A stretch of DNA of 64,000 nucleotides from an uncultured Oxalobacteraceae bacterium (GTDB lineage Bacteria; Pseudomonadota; Gammaproteobacteria; Burkholderiales; Burkholderiaceae_D). The translations under genes were made by a program, and so were the position numbers. The stretch covers positions 1 through 64,000 of the forward strand of contig CAIWPG010000281.1 in the NCBI GenBank assembly GCA_903914535.1, read 5' to 3'. Positions 45,609-53,899 of this stretch are shown here, one piece after another. A model generated the notes under the pieces. It was not told the origin of the DNA, did no database searches, and saw nothing but the letters and a program-made list of their open reading frames with translations. How positions within the stretch are numbered: the first letter of the stretch is position 1; each line of letters begins with the position of its first letter.

Positions 45609-47675
45609 CTAATGAGCTGCCAATACCTGACCATACTCCGCATGTAAAGACGCATTATCAACTGCTTCAGCAGCATCAAGCTTCACGCATACAACACCTT
45701 GTTCTACTGAGTGATAGACCAGGCGTTCAGTATGATCGGCATGTACCGACCTGACTGAATGCCGGTACGGACTACTGGCAGAATCAAAAACATCCCCCTG
45801 AAGGCGGGCATTTCCCTTTCCATTCCGCAAGGTAAACGTGACTTTAGGATAATCCGCATTACGAGCGTAACGATTTAACAGATCAATACCATCATCCTGA
45901 ACATGGAAACAATAGCGGGCACTATTTCCTTTAGCCAAAGAAATGCCGTCAAGCGCCTTCCCGTTATGCAGAAAAACTGTCTCAGAACGGAAAACCGTCG
46001 CCACATTACGGAGTGACGCGGCAAACTCGCCGACATTCAGACTGCCAAAACCAGAAGCAAAATCCCAGCCACGGTAAGCATCATACGCACGCGTCGACTG
46101 ATGGCTCACACTCCCCGATGTGACATCATAAAACCATTTCGGATTGTCCCTGGCTCCCATATAAAACAAAGAACCGGGAAATGGCAGTTCGTTATTATAA
46201 GCAGATTGAATACGTGCCCAAAATCCGGAAAACAACGATGCACTCAGACCGGCACCGCCAACAGACTTATACTCACCATTCACCACAACCAGCCCGCCAG
46301 AGTCGGGATCTGCATTAAACGAAATATCCGGCACACTCCGGGATCTGACACTCCCCGGAACCGCTCCGGAAGCTCCCTGCCAGTCAGGCGGCGACTGGCT
46401 GAGGCTAAGGCCGCCACCGGTAAACTTCCATGCCGTCTCATGCTCCCGTACATTGTATTTATTCGTTACCAGCCTGGTACCGCCGACAGCGATAACAAAA
46501 GGAGAGGCCGCCGGATACAACTGCTCACCAACCTTGTTATCACACCCATTTTTACTCGTATCTCCGGCAGAAAATATAAAGGTCTTCCCCTGAACAATTC
46601 CGGCCTGAAAAATAAAATTCGCGGCCGTATCATATCCATTTAAAGTCGCAACAATTTCACATGCACCAAAAGCACCGCCAATCACCTGAACCTGCTTATC
46701 AGTCACAGCCTGATTGAACGCCCTGAGCATATTCGCATATGTCAGAGCAGGCACGTTATATATGCGCATTTGCTTAACGGTGCCGCCGGCAGCCGCCAGT
46801 GCGGCTTGCGTAACCATATTCCATTCGAGCATATTTTCAGTACCGCTTGTCTTCCCGGCTCCGATGGAAACAACACGTACATCGGGAACCGGAAAACCGG
46901 AAATTGCAGCGAAACTTCGCAAGTCTTTTTCAGTTTGCACTACATCGCCATCAGCAATAATGCCTATAGTGGTATTACGTGCAGGAGGCAGATTATGCGC
47001 ATTATAGATAGCAGAAAATTCGGTCAGATGACGTGCCTTGGACGCATTGAACAAAGAAGCGCCAACAGCCCTGCTGACTCTTACGCTGCCCTCTGACGCA
47101 GAAGCAGATCGCCGGTCCGCAAGTTTTTCCCTGACGACGGCCTGCACTCCAAGTACGGCCGATATGGAATCTGCAAGTTTCCCCGGAACGGATGCCGAGT
47201 CAATATTAGTACGAAAAGTCCGCCCGTTTTTACGATAAATACGCACGCCCGTTTTAAACGCTTTATTTATCATGCCCACATTACCATTTGCGGAAATCAG
47301 CAAATTGTTTTTATCGACAATAATGTTCTTAAAATTAAAACTTTTCAGGTAATCAACTACCGAATTAACCTGCTCTGCGGCAGGCGCATACCGGGCAAAA
47401 AATTCCTCACTGCTCATGTGAGACACCGAAACACCATCCAGAATTTTGTTAGTCAGGGCATCCAGCTCTGACCTGTTGCGGGGATAAAGAGAAACAACGA
47501 TCTCAGTCGGCGTGGCAGGATCCGGCTCTTCCACCTGCAACGCCAGCGGAACACTCTGCGTGCGTGCCCCGGCGCCATCCCATTTCCCACCAACGGTGCC
47601 GGCAGCAACACAGGAACTGAATGCAGCGGAGACAAAAACAAGCGAGCGGCAATAATGATACAGAGTCATAGTCAT
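45609..47675 (-). CDS. S53 (sedolisin-like) peptidase paralogue, catalytic Ser lost
   Basis: 688 residues, clearly paralogous to the protein at 38794: signal peptide (about 1-24), Pro_kuma activation domain (LYPRNRSELDALTNKILDGV) and S53 domain, but a shorter C terminus without a full PPC domain. The catalytic loop reads GGAGLSASLFSGFW where the long paralogue has GGTSLSASLF, so the nucleophile Ser is Gly. The oxyanion Asp is kept in SAGDTSKNG and the acidic pair appears as TENMLEW. It is probably inactive as a peptidase and could be a binding protein or decoy. It lies between paaZ and lysE. Confidence 0.85.
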   Translation of the reverse strand: MTMTLYHYCRSLVFVSAAFSSCVAAGTVGGKWDGAGARTQSVPLALQVEEPDPATPTEIVVSLYPRNRSELDALTNKILDGVSVSHMSSEEFFARYAPAAEQVNSVVDYLKSFNFKNIIVDKNNLLISANGNVGMINKAFKTGVRIYRKNGRTFRTNIDSASVPGKLADSISAVLGVQAVVREKLADRRSASASEGSVRVSRAVGASLFNASKARHLTEFSAIYNAHNLPPARNTTIGIIADGDVVQTEKDLRSFAAISGFPVPDVRVVSIGAGKTSGTENMLEWNMVTQAALAAAGGTVKQMRIYNVPALTYANMLRAFNQAVTDKQVQVIGGAFGACEIVATLNGYDTAANFIFQAGIVQGKTFIFSAGDTSKNGCDNKVGEQLYPAASPFVIAVGGTRLVTNKYNVREHETAWKFTGGGLSLSQSPPDWQGASGAVPGSVRSRSVPDISFNADPDSGGLVVVNGEYKSVGGAGLSASLFSGFWARIQSAYNNELPFPGSLFYMGARDNPKWFYDVTSGSVSHQSTRAYDAYRGWDFASGFGSLNVGEFAASLRNVATVFRSETVFLHNGKALDGISLAKGNSARYCFHVQDDGIDLLNRYARNADYPKVTFTLRNGKGNARLQGDVFDSASSPYRHSVRSVHADHTERLVYHSVEQGVVCVKLDAAEAVDNASLHAEYGQVLAAH

Positions 47676-47846
47676 AATTACACCAATTAAAATAGTAAAA
47701 AAGATAACTACTAGGATTGATGCAAATTAAATTAATTTCATTTAATTTAACTATAAGCTGATCGGGTGCAGTTGAATTTATCTGCTCCCGGGTTGCCGCC
47801 GGATTTCTGTGGCCGACTCATTATTCATCTGCCTCTCACAGACAAA

Positions 47847-48479
47847 TTATGCCTTCATTCCTGCCATCAATGCCGCAAATCCGATAAAAGCACCTCCGGT
47901 CACACGATTGAACATTTTCAAAACACTGGTTTGTTTCAGATAACCGGACAATTTATGACCGCCGGTAGCATAGACCATGTACCAGCTTGTTTCTATCACA
48001 ATAAAGGTAGTGAGTAAGATGCCAAACTGCGGCAGTTGCGGCAAGGCTGAATTAAGAAATTGCGGAAAAAAAGCAGCGGCAAATAACAAGGCCTTGGGAT
48101 TGCTGGCCGCCGTCATAAATCCTGTTTTGTACAAAATCCACGGCGTCGGTTTTTTGCTATTGACAACAGCCTGATTCATATCAGCGTGTGATTGCACCGG
48201 AGCGCGAAAAACTTTATAACCAAGATAAGCCAGGTAAATAGCACCGGCCCAACGCAATACATTAAATACCGCCGGAGCATTCAGCAACAATACGCCTAAT
48301 CCGGCTGCAGATGCCGTTTGCATCAGAAGTAAGGCAGTCAGACAACCCGAGGCGCCCCATACTGCCGAACGGATGCCAAAGCGTACGCTGTGGCTCATCA
48401 CCAGCAACATATTCGGCCCGGGGGCACCGGAAATAAAAAAAGTAGCGGTAACAAATAACCACCAGGTATGCATATTCAT
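47847..48479 (-). CDS. LysE/RhtB-family amino acid exporter
   Basis: 210 residues, about six membrane helices, with the N-terminal signature FISGAPGPNMLLVMSHSVRFG and the LLFAAAFFPQFL segment common to LysE/RhtB transporters, which export amino acids or related small molecules across the inner membrane. It follows paaX on the same strand by 133 bp. The substrate cannot be inferred; an exporter of aromatic intermediates is possible but unsupported. Confidence 0.9.
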   Translation of the reverse strand: MNMHTWWLFVTATFFISGAPGPNMLLVMSHSVRFGIRSAVWGASGCLTALLLMQTASAAGLGVLLLNAPAVFNVLRWAGAIYLAYLGYKVFRAPVQSHADMNQAVVNSKKPTPWILYKTGFMTAASNPKALLFAAAFFPQFLNSALPQLPQFGILLTTFIVIETSWYMVYATGGHKLSGYLKQTSVLKMFNRVTGGAFIGFAALMAGMKA

Positions 48480-48612
48480 AGGAGCGACTCAAAAGAAGGT
48501 AAACAAAGAATCATTAAGCAGAAACAGCTAGCATTTCAGTATTAACAGACCCGACAATGAATCATGCCACAAATTTTGCCACAGCCACGCTGATACCGGC
48601 ATTTTCGATTTT

Positions 48613-49551
48613 TTACGCCGCCAAACCACCAAATCGCTGGTAAAAATAAGCCGCCGCTTCAGGAGCATCCGGATTTTCACGACGCAGGGTTTCCAAGACA
48701 TGCTGCTCCGCGTGCTGATACGACGCATTGTAGATATCATGGCACAACGTGTAGGCAATTTTTCCCGGCCAGTTGGCAGGTAAGAGTTCCAGTGGCAATT
48801 GCGGATCGTGCAGCTGAACCCGGCGAAACTCATGTATCGTCAGAGTACGGACAACGAAAGCATATTCCGGCGATAGCGTTGCTTTATCTCTGAGTAGCTC
48901 TGGTAATGCGTTAAAGCAGCTAATGAAATGCTCATAATCGGCCACAATAGCGTCCAGTTGCCAGCATTGCTCCACCATACTGCTCAGTGGTCGTCCGTAT
49001 ACCGTATCAGCATTACTTGCTGCACACACAAATACCGTATCACGCACTCCGACCCTGTCAATAATTTCGCGTATAACTTCCTGGTCAATACCGGGGTGAA
49101 TAAAAATGGCCGGAGCCAGTGCCACAAACCCTTCCCACAACAGCGCTTTACGCAAAGCGGTACGCTGTGAGGTCGTCGTCGCACCATCGGTTGCCAACAC
49201 CAGCGTCCACTGACCATCCCAGGATTTATCAGACCGGGCATAAATACGCTGATAGGCATGTTCAAAACGACTTTCTGCTGTGGTATTCAGGGCATACGAA
49301 CTGCGCCTGCCCTCGCGGCGGGCATTTAACCAACCTTCTTCCGCCAGTCTGAATACGCTGGTACGCACCAGCCGGTCGCTAAGTCCGAATGGTGCAAGCA
49401 ACTCAATCAGGCTACCTAACCATGCTTCTCCTCCATGCGGAGTAATCGAATCGCCAAACAGCGTCATGACAACGGATTTAGCACGAGGCGGATTCTGTGC
49501 CATGAATTGATCTATCCATTTTTTTATTGTTAGATTTTTGCTAGAAAGCAT
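48613..49551 (-). CDS. paaX: PaaX-family phenylacetyl-CoA-responsive repressor
   Basis: About 312 residues from the ATG at 49551, matching the usual PaaX length; the frame opens at 49707 with a Cys-rich leader that does not fit. A winged-helix N-terminal domain (PPRAKSVVMTLFGDSITPHG, then LVRTSVFRLAEEGWL) and a PaaX central and C-terminal domain (LPANWPGKIAYTLCHDIYNA) are recognisable. PaaX represses paa operons until phenylacetyl-CoA binds. It is divergent from paaABCDE..., whose promoter region contains GATAC-containing repeats. No strong Shine-Dalgarno is visible. Confidence 0.9.
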   Translation of the reverse strand: MLSSKNLTIKKWIDQFMAQNPPRAKSVVMTLFGDSITPHGGEAWLGSLIELLAPFGLSDRLVRTSVFRLAEEGWLNARREGRRSSYALNTTAESRFEHAYQRIYARSDKSWDGQWTLVLATDGATTTSQRTALRKALLWEGFVALAPAIFIHPGIDQEVIREIIDRVGVRDTVFVCAASNADTVYGRPLSSMVEQCWQLDAIVADYEHFISCFNALPELLRDKATLSPEYAFVVRTLTIHEFRRVQLHDPQLPLELLPANWPGKIAYTLCHDIYNASYQHAEQHVLETLRRENPDAPEAAAYFYQRFGGLAA

Positions 49552-49782
49552 AGTGAGGCTAAAGGTAATAGGTAGTAATAGATAGTAATGGTGAGCACAA
49601 ATAAACGCATGCGCGCACCGGTTGCCGGACCACCTGTAACAACAGGGAGCGAATAGCTCCATCCGGTGAGTACCGCAGCACCCGCCGGTAACGGGTACGA
49701 CAGACACAGCGAATTATACAACCAGCCCATATCTGTACCTTACTCGTGTCACCGGCAACAAATACGATACAAAATTATGATG

Positions 49783-49821
49783 TGATACGATAAATGTGTT
49801 TACTTATTTTATTCTGTATCA
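49783..49821. promoter_or_regulatory. TGATAC...GTATCA dyad, candidate PaaX operator
   Basis: TGATAC (49783-49788) and GTATCA (49816-49821) are inverted, with similar AT-rich flanks (CGATAAA against TTATTCT), and a further GATAC lies at 49766-49770. Position between the repressor gene and the operon it should control supports an operator. The assignment is inference. Confidence 0.4.
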
Positions 49822-49892
49822 TAATATTATCTGACGGCAAAAAAAGATTCAAAAAAATGTCGTTGACATGGATCAAGTTTTTATTTGTTCAT

Positions 49893-49970
49893 GACTGACG
49901 TAAAAGTGTTCCGGCAAGGTTTGTCACCACAGGCAGCACAAAAAACCGACAAGATGACAATAGCAATGCA
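49893..49970. repeat. Dispersed repeat, copy B (partial)
   Basis: Bases 49893-49941 match 39 of 49 positions of copy A at 14398-14446, and TAGCAATGC recurs near 49961. The right-hand inverted end of copy A is not preserved here, so this looks like a decayed or truncated copy. Confidence 0.45.
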
Positions 49971-50060
49971 AGAAGGGGTGTTCTGCCCGTGTCTTATTGT
50001 CTCAGGTGCCTGATTGCCACCGCATAAAATATAAAAATGACAATATAGGAGAGCAAAAGC

Positions 50061-51053
50061 ATGTATGCACAATTGGTTGAAACCGGCAGCAAACGCGTCC
50101 GGTTGCCCGAAGAAATGTCGACAGAAGAGCGCGCGTTCCAGGAAAAAGTCGATGCCGGAATCAAGATAGAACCCAAAGACTGGATGCCGGAAGGCTACCG
50201 GAAAACCCTGATTCGTCAGATTTCTCAGCACGCACATTCGGAAATCGTCGGGCAACTCCCTGAAGGTAACTGGGTAACACGTGCACCCAGCCTGAAACGC
50301 AAAGCCATTTTGCTCGCTAAAATTCAGGATGAAGCAGGTCATGGCCTGTACCTGTACAGCGCAGTCGAAACATTGGGGGTTTCTCGTGATGAAGTACTGG
50401 CCGACTTACATTCCGGCAAAGCTAAATACTCCAGTATTTTTAATTACCCGACGCTGAACTGGGCTGACATGGGTGCTATCGGCTGGCTGGTCGACGGTTC
50501 TGCCATCATCAACCAGATTCCGTTATGCCGTTGTTCATACGGCCCGTATGCCCGCGCAATGGTACGTGTTTGCAAGGAAGAGTCTTTCCATGCACGGCAG
50601 GGTTACGACATTATGCTGGCACTTTGCAAGGGCACTCCTGAACAAAAACAAATGGCACAGGATGCAATCAATCGCTGGTGGTGGCCTTCGCTCATGATGT
50701 TTGGCCCTTCGGATGCCACTTCCGCCAACAGCGCACAATCGGCCGCATGGCGTATCAAGTTATTTTCCAACGATGAACTGCGTCAGCGCATGGTCGATCA
50801 GACCGTTCCGCAAGCTGAATTCCTCGGATTGACTATACCTGACCCTTTATTACGTTTTAACGAAGAAACCCAACGTTATACGTTCGGTGAAATTGACTGG
50901 GACGAGTTCAATAATGTCATTCGCGGTAATGGCCCATGTAATCGCGATCGCTTAAAAACACGGGTAGCTGCATATAACGACGGCGCGTGGTTCCGTGATG
51001 CACTCACGGCACACGCTGAAAAACAACAAAATCGGGAGAATAATGATGAGTAA
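50061..51053 (+). CDS. paaA: Ring 1,2-phenylacetyl-CoA epoxidase subunit PaaA
   Basis: 330 residues; the catalytic di-iron subunit of the PaaABCE multicomponent oxygenase, which epoxidises the ring of phenylacetyl-CoA. The ferritin-like four-helix bundle shows the ExxH iron ligands in [15 protein letters not shown] and [35 protein letters not shown] is a hallmark of PaaA. AGGAGAG before the ATG is strong. The 3' end overlaps paaB. First gene of the main paa operon. Confidence 0.96.
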   Translation: MYAQLVETGSKRVRLPEEMSTEERAFQEKVDAGIKIEPKDWMPEGYRKTLIRQISQHAHSEIVGQLPEGNWVTRAPSLKRKAILLAKIQDEAGHGLYLYSAVETLGVSRDEVLADLHSGKAKYSSIFNYPTLNWADMGAIGWLVDGSAIINQIPLCRCSYGPYARAMVRVCKEESFHARQGYDIMLALCKGTPEQKQMAQDAINRWWWPSLMMFGPSDATSANSAQSAAWRIKLFSNDELRQRMVDQTVPQAEFLGLTIPDPLLRFNEETQRYTFGEIDWDEFNNVIRGNGPCNRDRLKTRVAAYNDGAWFRDALTAHAEKQQNRENNDE

Positions 51054-51330
51054 AGAATGGCCTTTGTGGGAAGTATTTATCCGTAGTCAACACGGTCTGT
51101 CACACAAGCATGTTGGTAGCCTGCATGCACCCGATGCCGAAATGGCGCTAAATCATGCCCGTGATGTCTACACCCGCCGCAATGAAGGCACCAGCATCTG
51201 GGTAGTCAAAGCAAATGACATTACCGCTAGCAGCCCCGGCGATAAACAGGCTATGTTCGACCCGTCCAACAGCAAAGTATACCGGCACCCTACCTTCTTC
51301 CCTATGCCGGATGAAGTGACCAACCTGTAA
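51046..51330 (+). CDS. paaB: Phenylacetyl-CoA epoxidase subunit PaaB
   Basis: 94 residues ([31 protein letters not shown] ... with [11 protein letters not shown] and [13 protein letters not shown]), matching the small PaaB subunit that bridges PaaAC dimers. Two adjacent ATG codons (51043, 51046) follow GGGAG; the second has better spacing. It overlaps paaA by 8 bp, so translation is coupled. Confidence 0.94.
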   Translation: MSKEWPLWEVFIRSQHGLSHKHVGSLHAPDAEMALNHARDVYTRRNEGTSIWVVKANDITASSPGDKQAMFDPSNSKVYRHPTFFPMPDEVTNL

Positions 51331-51352
51331 GCCGACGCGGAGACAATAAAAG

Positions 51353-52108
51353 ATGAAGAATACTAAATTCGACTATCTGCTGCGACTGGCAGATAACGTC
51401 GTTATTCTCAGCCAGCGCCTGACCGAATTATGCGGAAAAGGCCCGGTTCTGGAAGAAGACATGGCATTAGCCAATGTGGCACTGGATCTGATCGGACAAG
51501 CCCGTTTCTGGTACAGCTATGCAGCTGAAATTGAAGGTCTGAACCGTACCGAAGACCAATTAGCCTTCTTGCGCGATGCACATGACTTTCATAATTTGCT
51601 GCTGGTGGAGCAAGCTAACGGCAATTATGCAGATACGCTGGCACGTCAGTTTTACTTTGATTCCTGGCACTACCTGTTTTTAGAAAAATTACTCAAATCA
51701 TCGGATACACAAATCGCCGCCATCGCTGAAAAAGCCTTAAAAGAAGTGAGCTATCACCTGCGACGCAGTGGTGATCTGATCATACGGCTGGGTGACGGCA
51801 CAGAACACAGCCATCAGTTAATGCAAACAGCAGTGAATGATCTCTGGATGTTTACCGGCGAAATGTTTCAGGCCGATGCGCTGGACGACGCAATGGCACA
51901 ACAGGGGGTCGGACCGGATCTGGCCAGTTTACGTACCCCGTGGCTGCAATACGTAGCAGACGTATTTAAAGATGCAACCCTGACCATGCCTCCTGCTGAT
52001 GCATGGATGCAAAAAGGCGGCAAACAAGGGGTTCATACCGAAAAACTCGGCTTTCTTCTGGCTGAAATGCAGTTTCTTCAACGTGCCTATCCCGGCGCTG
52101 TCTGGTAG
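51353..52108 (+). CDS. paaC: Phenylacetyl-CoA epoxidase structural subunit PaaC
   Basis: 251 residues with a ferritin-like fold related to PaaA (LADNVVILSQRLTELCGKGPVLEED, then YADTLARQFYFDSWHYLFLE and KEVSYHLRRSGDLIIRLGDG). PaaC is the structural partner of PaaA and does not keep a complete di-iron site. GCGGAGAC precedes the ATG. It lies 22 bp after paaB and 2 bp before paaD. Confidence 0.95.
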   Translation: MKNTKFDYLLRLADNVVILSQRLTELCGKGPVLEEDMALANVALDLIGQARFWYSYAAEIEGLNRTEDQLAFLRDAHDFHNLLLVEQANGNYADTLARQFYFDSWHYLFLEKLLKSSDTQIAAIAEKALKEVSYHLRRSGDLIIRLGDGTEHSHQLMQTAVNDLWMFTGEMFQADALDDAMAQQGVGPDLASLRTPWLQYVADVFKDATLTMPPADAWMQKGGKQGVHTEKLGFLLAEMQFLQRAYPGAVW

Positions 52109-52110
52109 CA

Positions 52111-52629
52111 ATGATGATGACCGACTCTACTCAGATCTGGACCTGGCTTGCCGGGGTTGCTGATCCCGAAATTCCGGTTATTTCCATTGTGGATCTGGGT
52201 ATTGTTCGTGCGGTAGATTGGGACGATGGTGTATGCATCGTCACCGTCACACCCACTTACAGCGGTTGCCCGGCCATGATGGTGATTAATGAATCCATCA
52301 CTGCGACACTGAATAGTCATGGCGTAACGCAGGTAAGAATTAAAAACCAGATTTCACCGGCATGGACAACCGACTGGATGTCCGAAGCAGGTAAAGACAA
52401 ACTCAGGGGATACGGCATTGCACCTCCGGAGCAACAGGTGATTGATATCAGTCGCCTTAGCAAAGGAAGCATAAACGGCCTTGGCCGTCCGGAAAAATTA
52501 AAAGTAAGCTGCCCAAACTGCGGTTCCTTATCCACTTCGTGCAGCAGCCAGTTTGGTTCTACCCCTTGCAAAGCCCTGTACCGCTGCCACGATTGCCTGG
52601 AACCGTTTGATTATTTTAAATGCCATTAG
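52111..52629 (+). CDS. paaD: PaaD, Fe-S assembly-type protein (DUF59/MIP18) for the epoxidase
   Basis: 172 residues. The N-terminal MIP18/DUF59 domain (LAGVADPEIPVISIVDLGIVR, then TPTYSGCPAMMVINESI with the conserved Cys) is followed by a C-terminal four-Cys zinc- or Fe-S-ribbon (CPNCGSLS ... CHDCLEPFDYFKCH). PaaD probably matures the iron-sulfur or di-iron centres of the epoxidase. Three tandem ATG codons open the frame just after the paaC stop. Confidence 0.93.
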   Translation: MMMTDSTQIWTWLAGVADPEIPVISIVDLGIVRAVDWDDGVCIVTVTPTYSGCPAMMVINESITATLNSHGVTQVRIKNQISPAWTTDWMSEAGKDKLRGYGIAPPEQQVIDISRLSKGSINGLGRPEKLKVSCPNCGSLSTSCSSQFGSTPCKALYRCHDCLEPFDYFKCH

Positions 52630-52736
52630 TCAGTTTGAGTAGCTAAACAAATCAGCAAACCGGTTTTAACGATTAATTACATAAATAGCCATTAGCGCAC
52701 TACGTAAGGTGCCCGGCTAAATTGGAGACAGTCCAC

Positions 52737-53807
52737 ATGAGTAAATTCCAGGCATTGACCGTGTCGCAGGTCACTAACGAAACCCGGGATACCATTGCGG
52801 TTACATTCGCAGTACCCGCAGAACTACAGGAAGTATTTCGTTACACTCAGGGACAACATCTGACCCTGAGAGCCGACATTGACGGCGAAGATGTGCGCCG
52901 CTCTTACTCCATTTGCTCCGCGGTGCAGGACAATACACTGCGCGTCGCGATCAAACGCACACCAGGCGGTGTTTTTTCTAATTGGGCAAATGCCGAATTA
53001 CGCGCCGGCGCTGTCATTGATGTCATGCCACCGATGGGGCACTTCAACGTGGCGCTGTCACCACTGCAAGGTAAAAACTATCTGGCTTTTGCAGCAGGCA
53101 GCGGAATTACTCCGATGCTCTCCATCATCAAAACAACGCTGATGACAGAACCAGACAGCAATTTCACACTGATCTACGGCAACCGTTCCAGCTCGTCTGT
53201 GATTTTCAGGGAAGAATTATCGGATCTCAAAGATCGTTATCTTGGGCGATTCAAACTGGTCTACATCATGAGCCGCGAACTACAGGATATTGCCTTATTT
53301 AACGGCAGAATCAATAAAGAAAAATGCGAAAGCCTGATCGCCGACTGGATTGCTCTTGACGATATCGATCAAGTCTTTATCTGTGGCCCGGAACAAATGA
53401 TGCACGATGTTTCCGAGGTATTGCAAACGAAGGGCATGGCCAAAGAAAAAATTAAAATTGAATTGTTTGCCGCCAGTGTACCCAAACGCGCACATGTCGC
53501 GGGCACACAGACACGCGCAGGCAGCCAGGATTGTGATGTCACCCTCATTATTGATGGCGCACATCTCACATTCAAGATGGAAAAAGATACCGAATCGGTA
53601 CTGGATGCAGCACTTAAGCAAGGGATAGATATGCGTTATTCCTGCAAATCCGGCGTATGTTCTACTTGTCGCTGCAAAGTTGTAGAAGGAAAAGTTGACA
53701 TGGATGCCAACTATGCACTGGAAGATTATGAGATAGCCGGCGGATTTGCGCTGTCATGTCAGAGTTTCCCGGTTTCTGATAATGTCGTCATTGATTTCGA
53801 TCACTGA
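52737..53807 (+). CDS. paaE: Phenylacetyl-CoA epoxidase reductase PaaE
   Basis: 356 residues from the ATG at 52737 (TTGGAGAC upstream; the frame itself opens at 52722). FAD-binding (RRSYSICSAV), NAD(P)-binding (FAAGSGITPMLSIIKTTL, IYGNRSSSSVIF, FICGPEQMM) and C-terminal plant-type [2Fe-2S] ferredoxin domain (CKSGVCSTCRCKVVEG, then LSCQ). It passes electrons from NADPH to PaaA. A 107-bp gap separates it from paaD, and a weak terminator follows. Confidence 0.95.
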   Translation: MSKFQALTVSQVTNETRDTIAVTFAVPAELQEVFRYTQGQHLTLRADIDGEDVRRSYSICSAVQDNTLRVAIKRTPGGVFSNWANAELRAGAVIDVMPPMGHFNVALSPLQGKNYLAFAAGSGITPMLSIIKTTLMTEPDSNFTLIYGNRSSSSVIFREELSDLKDRYLGRFKLVYIMSRELQDIALFNGRINKEKCESLIADWIALDDIDQVFICGPEQMMHDVSEVLQTKGMAKEKIKIELFAASVPKRAHVAGTQTRAGSQDCDVTLIIDGAHLTFKMEKDTESVLDAALKQGIDMRYSCKSGVCSTCRCKVVEGKVDMDANYALEDYEIAGGFALSCQSFPVSDNVVIDFDH

Positions 53808-53833
53808 CGCTGGTATTTAGTCACGCCACACCA

Positions 53834-53858
53834 ACGGCTGCGCTTTTGCGGCCGTTTT
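53834..53858 (+). terminator. Intra-operon terminator-like hairpin after paaE
   Basis: ACGGCTGC (53834-53841) pairs with GCGGCCGT (53848-53855, one G-U pair) around a 6-nt loop, followed by TTTGT. Short T-run, so partial read-through into paaN is expected. Confidence 0.55.
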
Positions 53859-53899
53859 GTGCGTAGTTTCACCTATACAGCTACAGGAATATGCAGACC

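Larger units (their letters stand above)
49552..50060. other. Regulatory region between paaX and paaA
   Basis: No gene was accepted in these 509 bp. It holds an AT-rich stretch with three GATAC/GTATC elements (49765-49833), a partial repeat of the 14.4-kb element (from 49893), and the AGGAGAG ribosome-binding site of paaA. Confidence 0.55.

Noticed and set aside
49552-49707. N-terminal extension of PaaX
   Set aside because: A Cys/His-rich leader unlike PaaX; length from 49551 matches the family.
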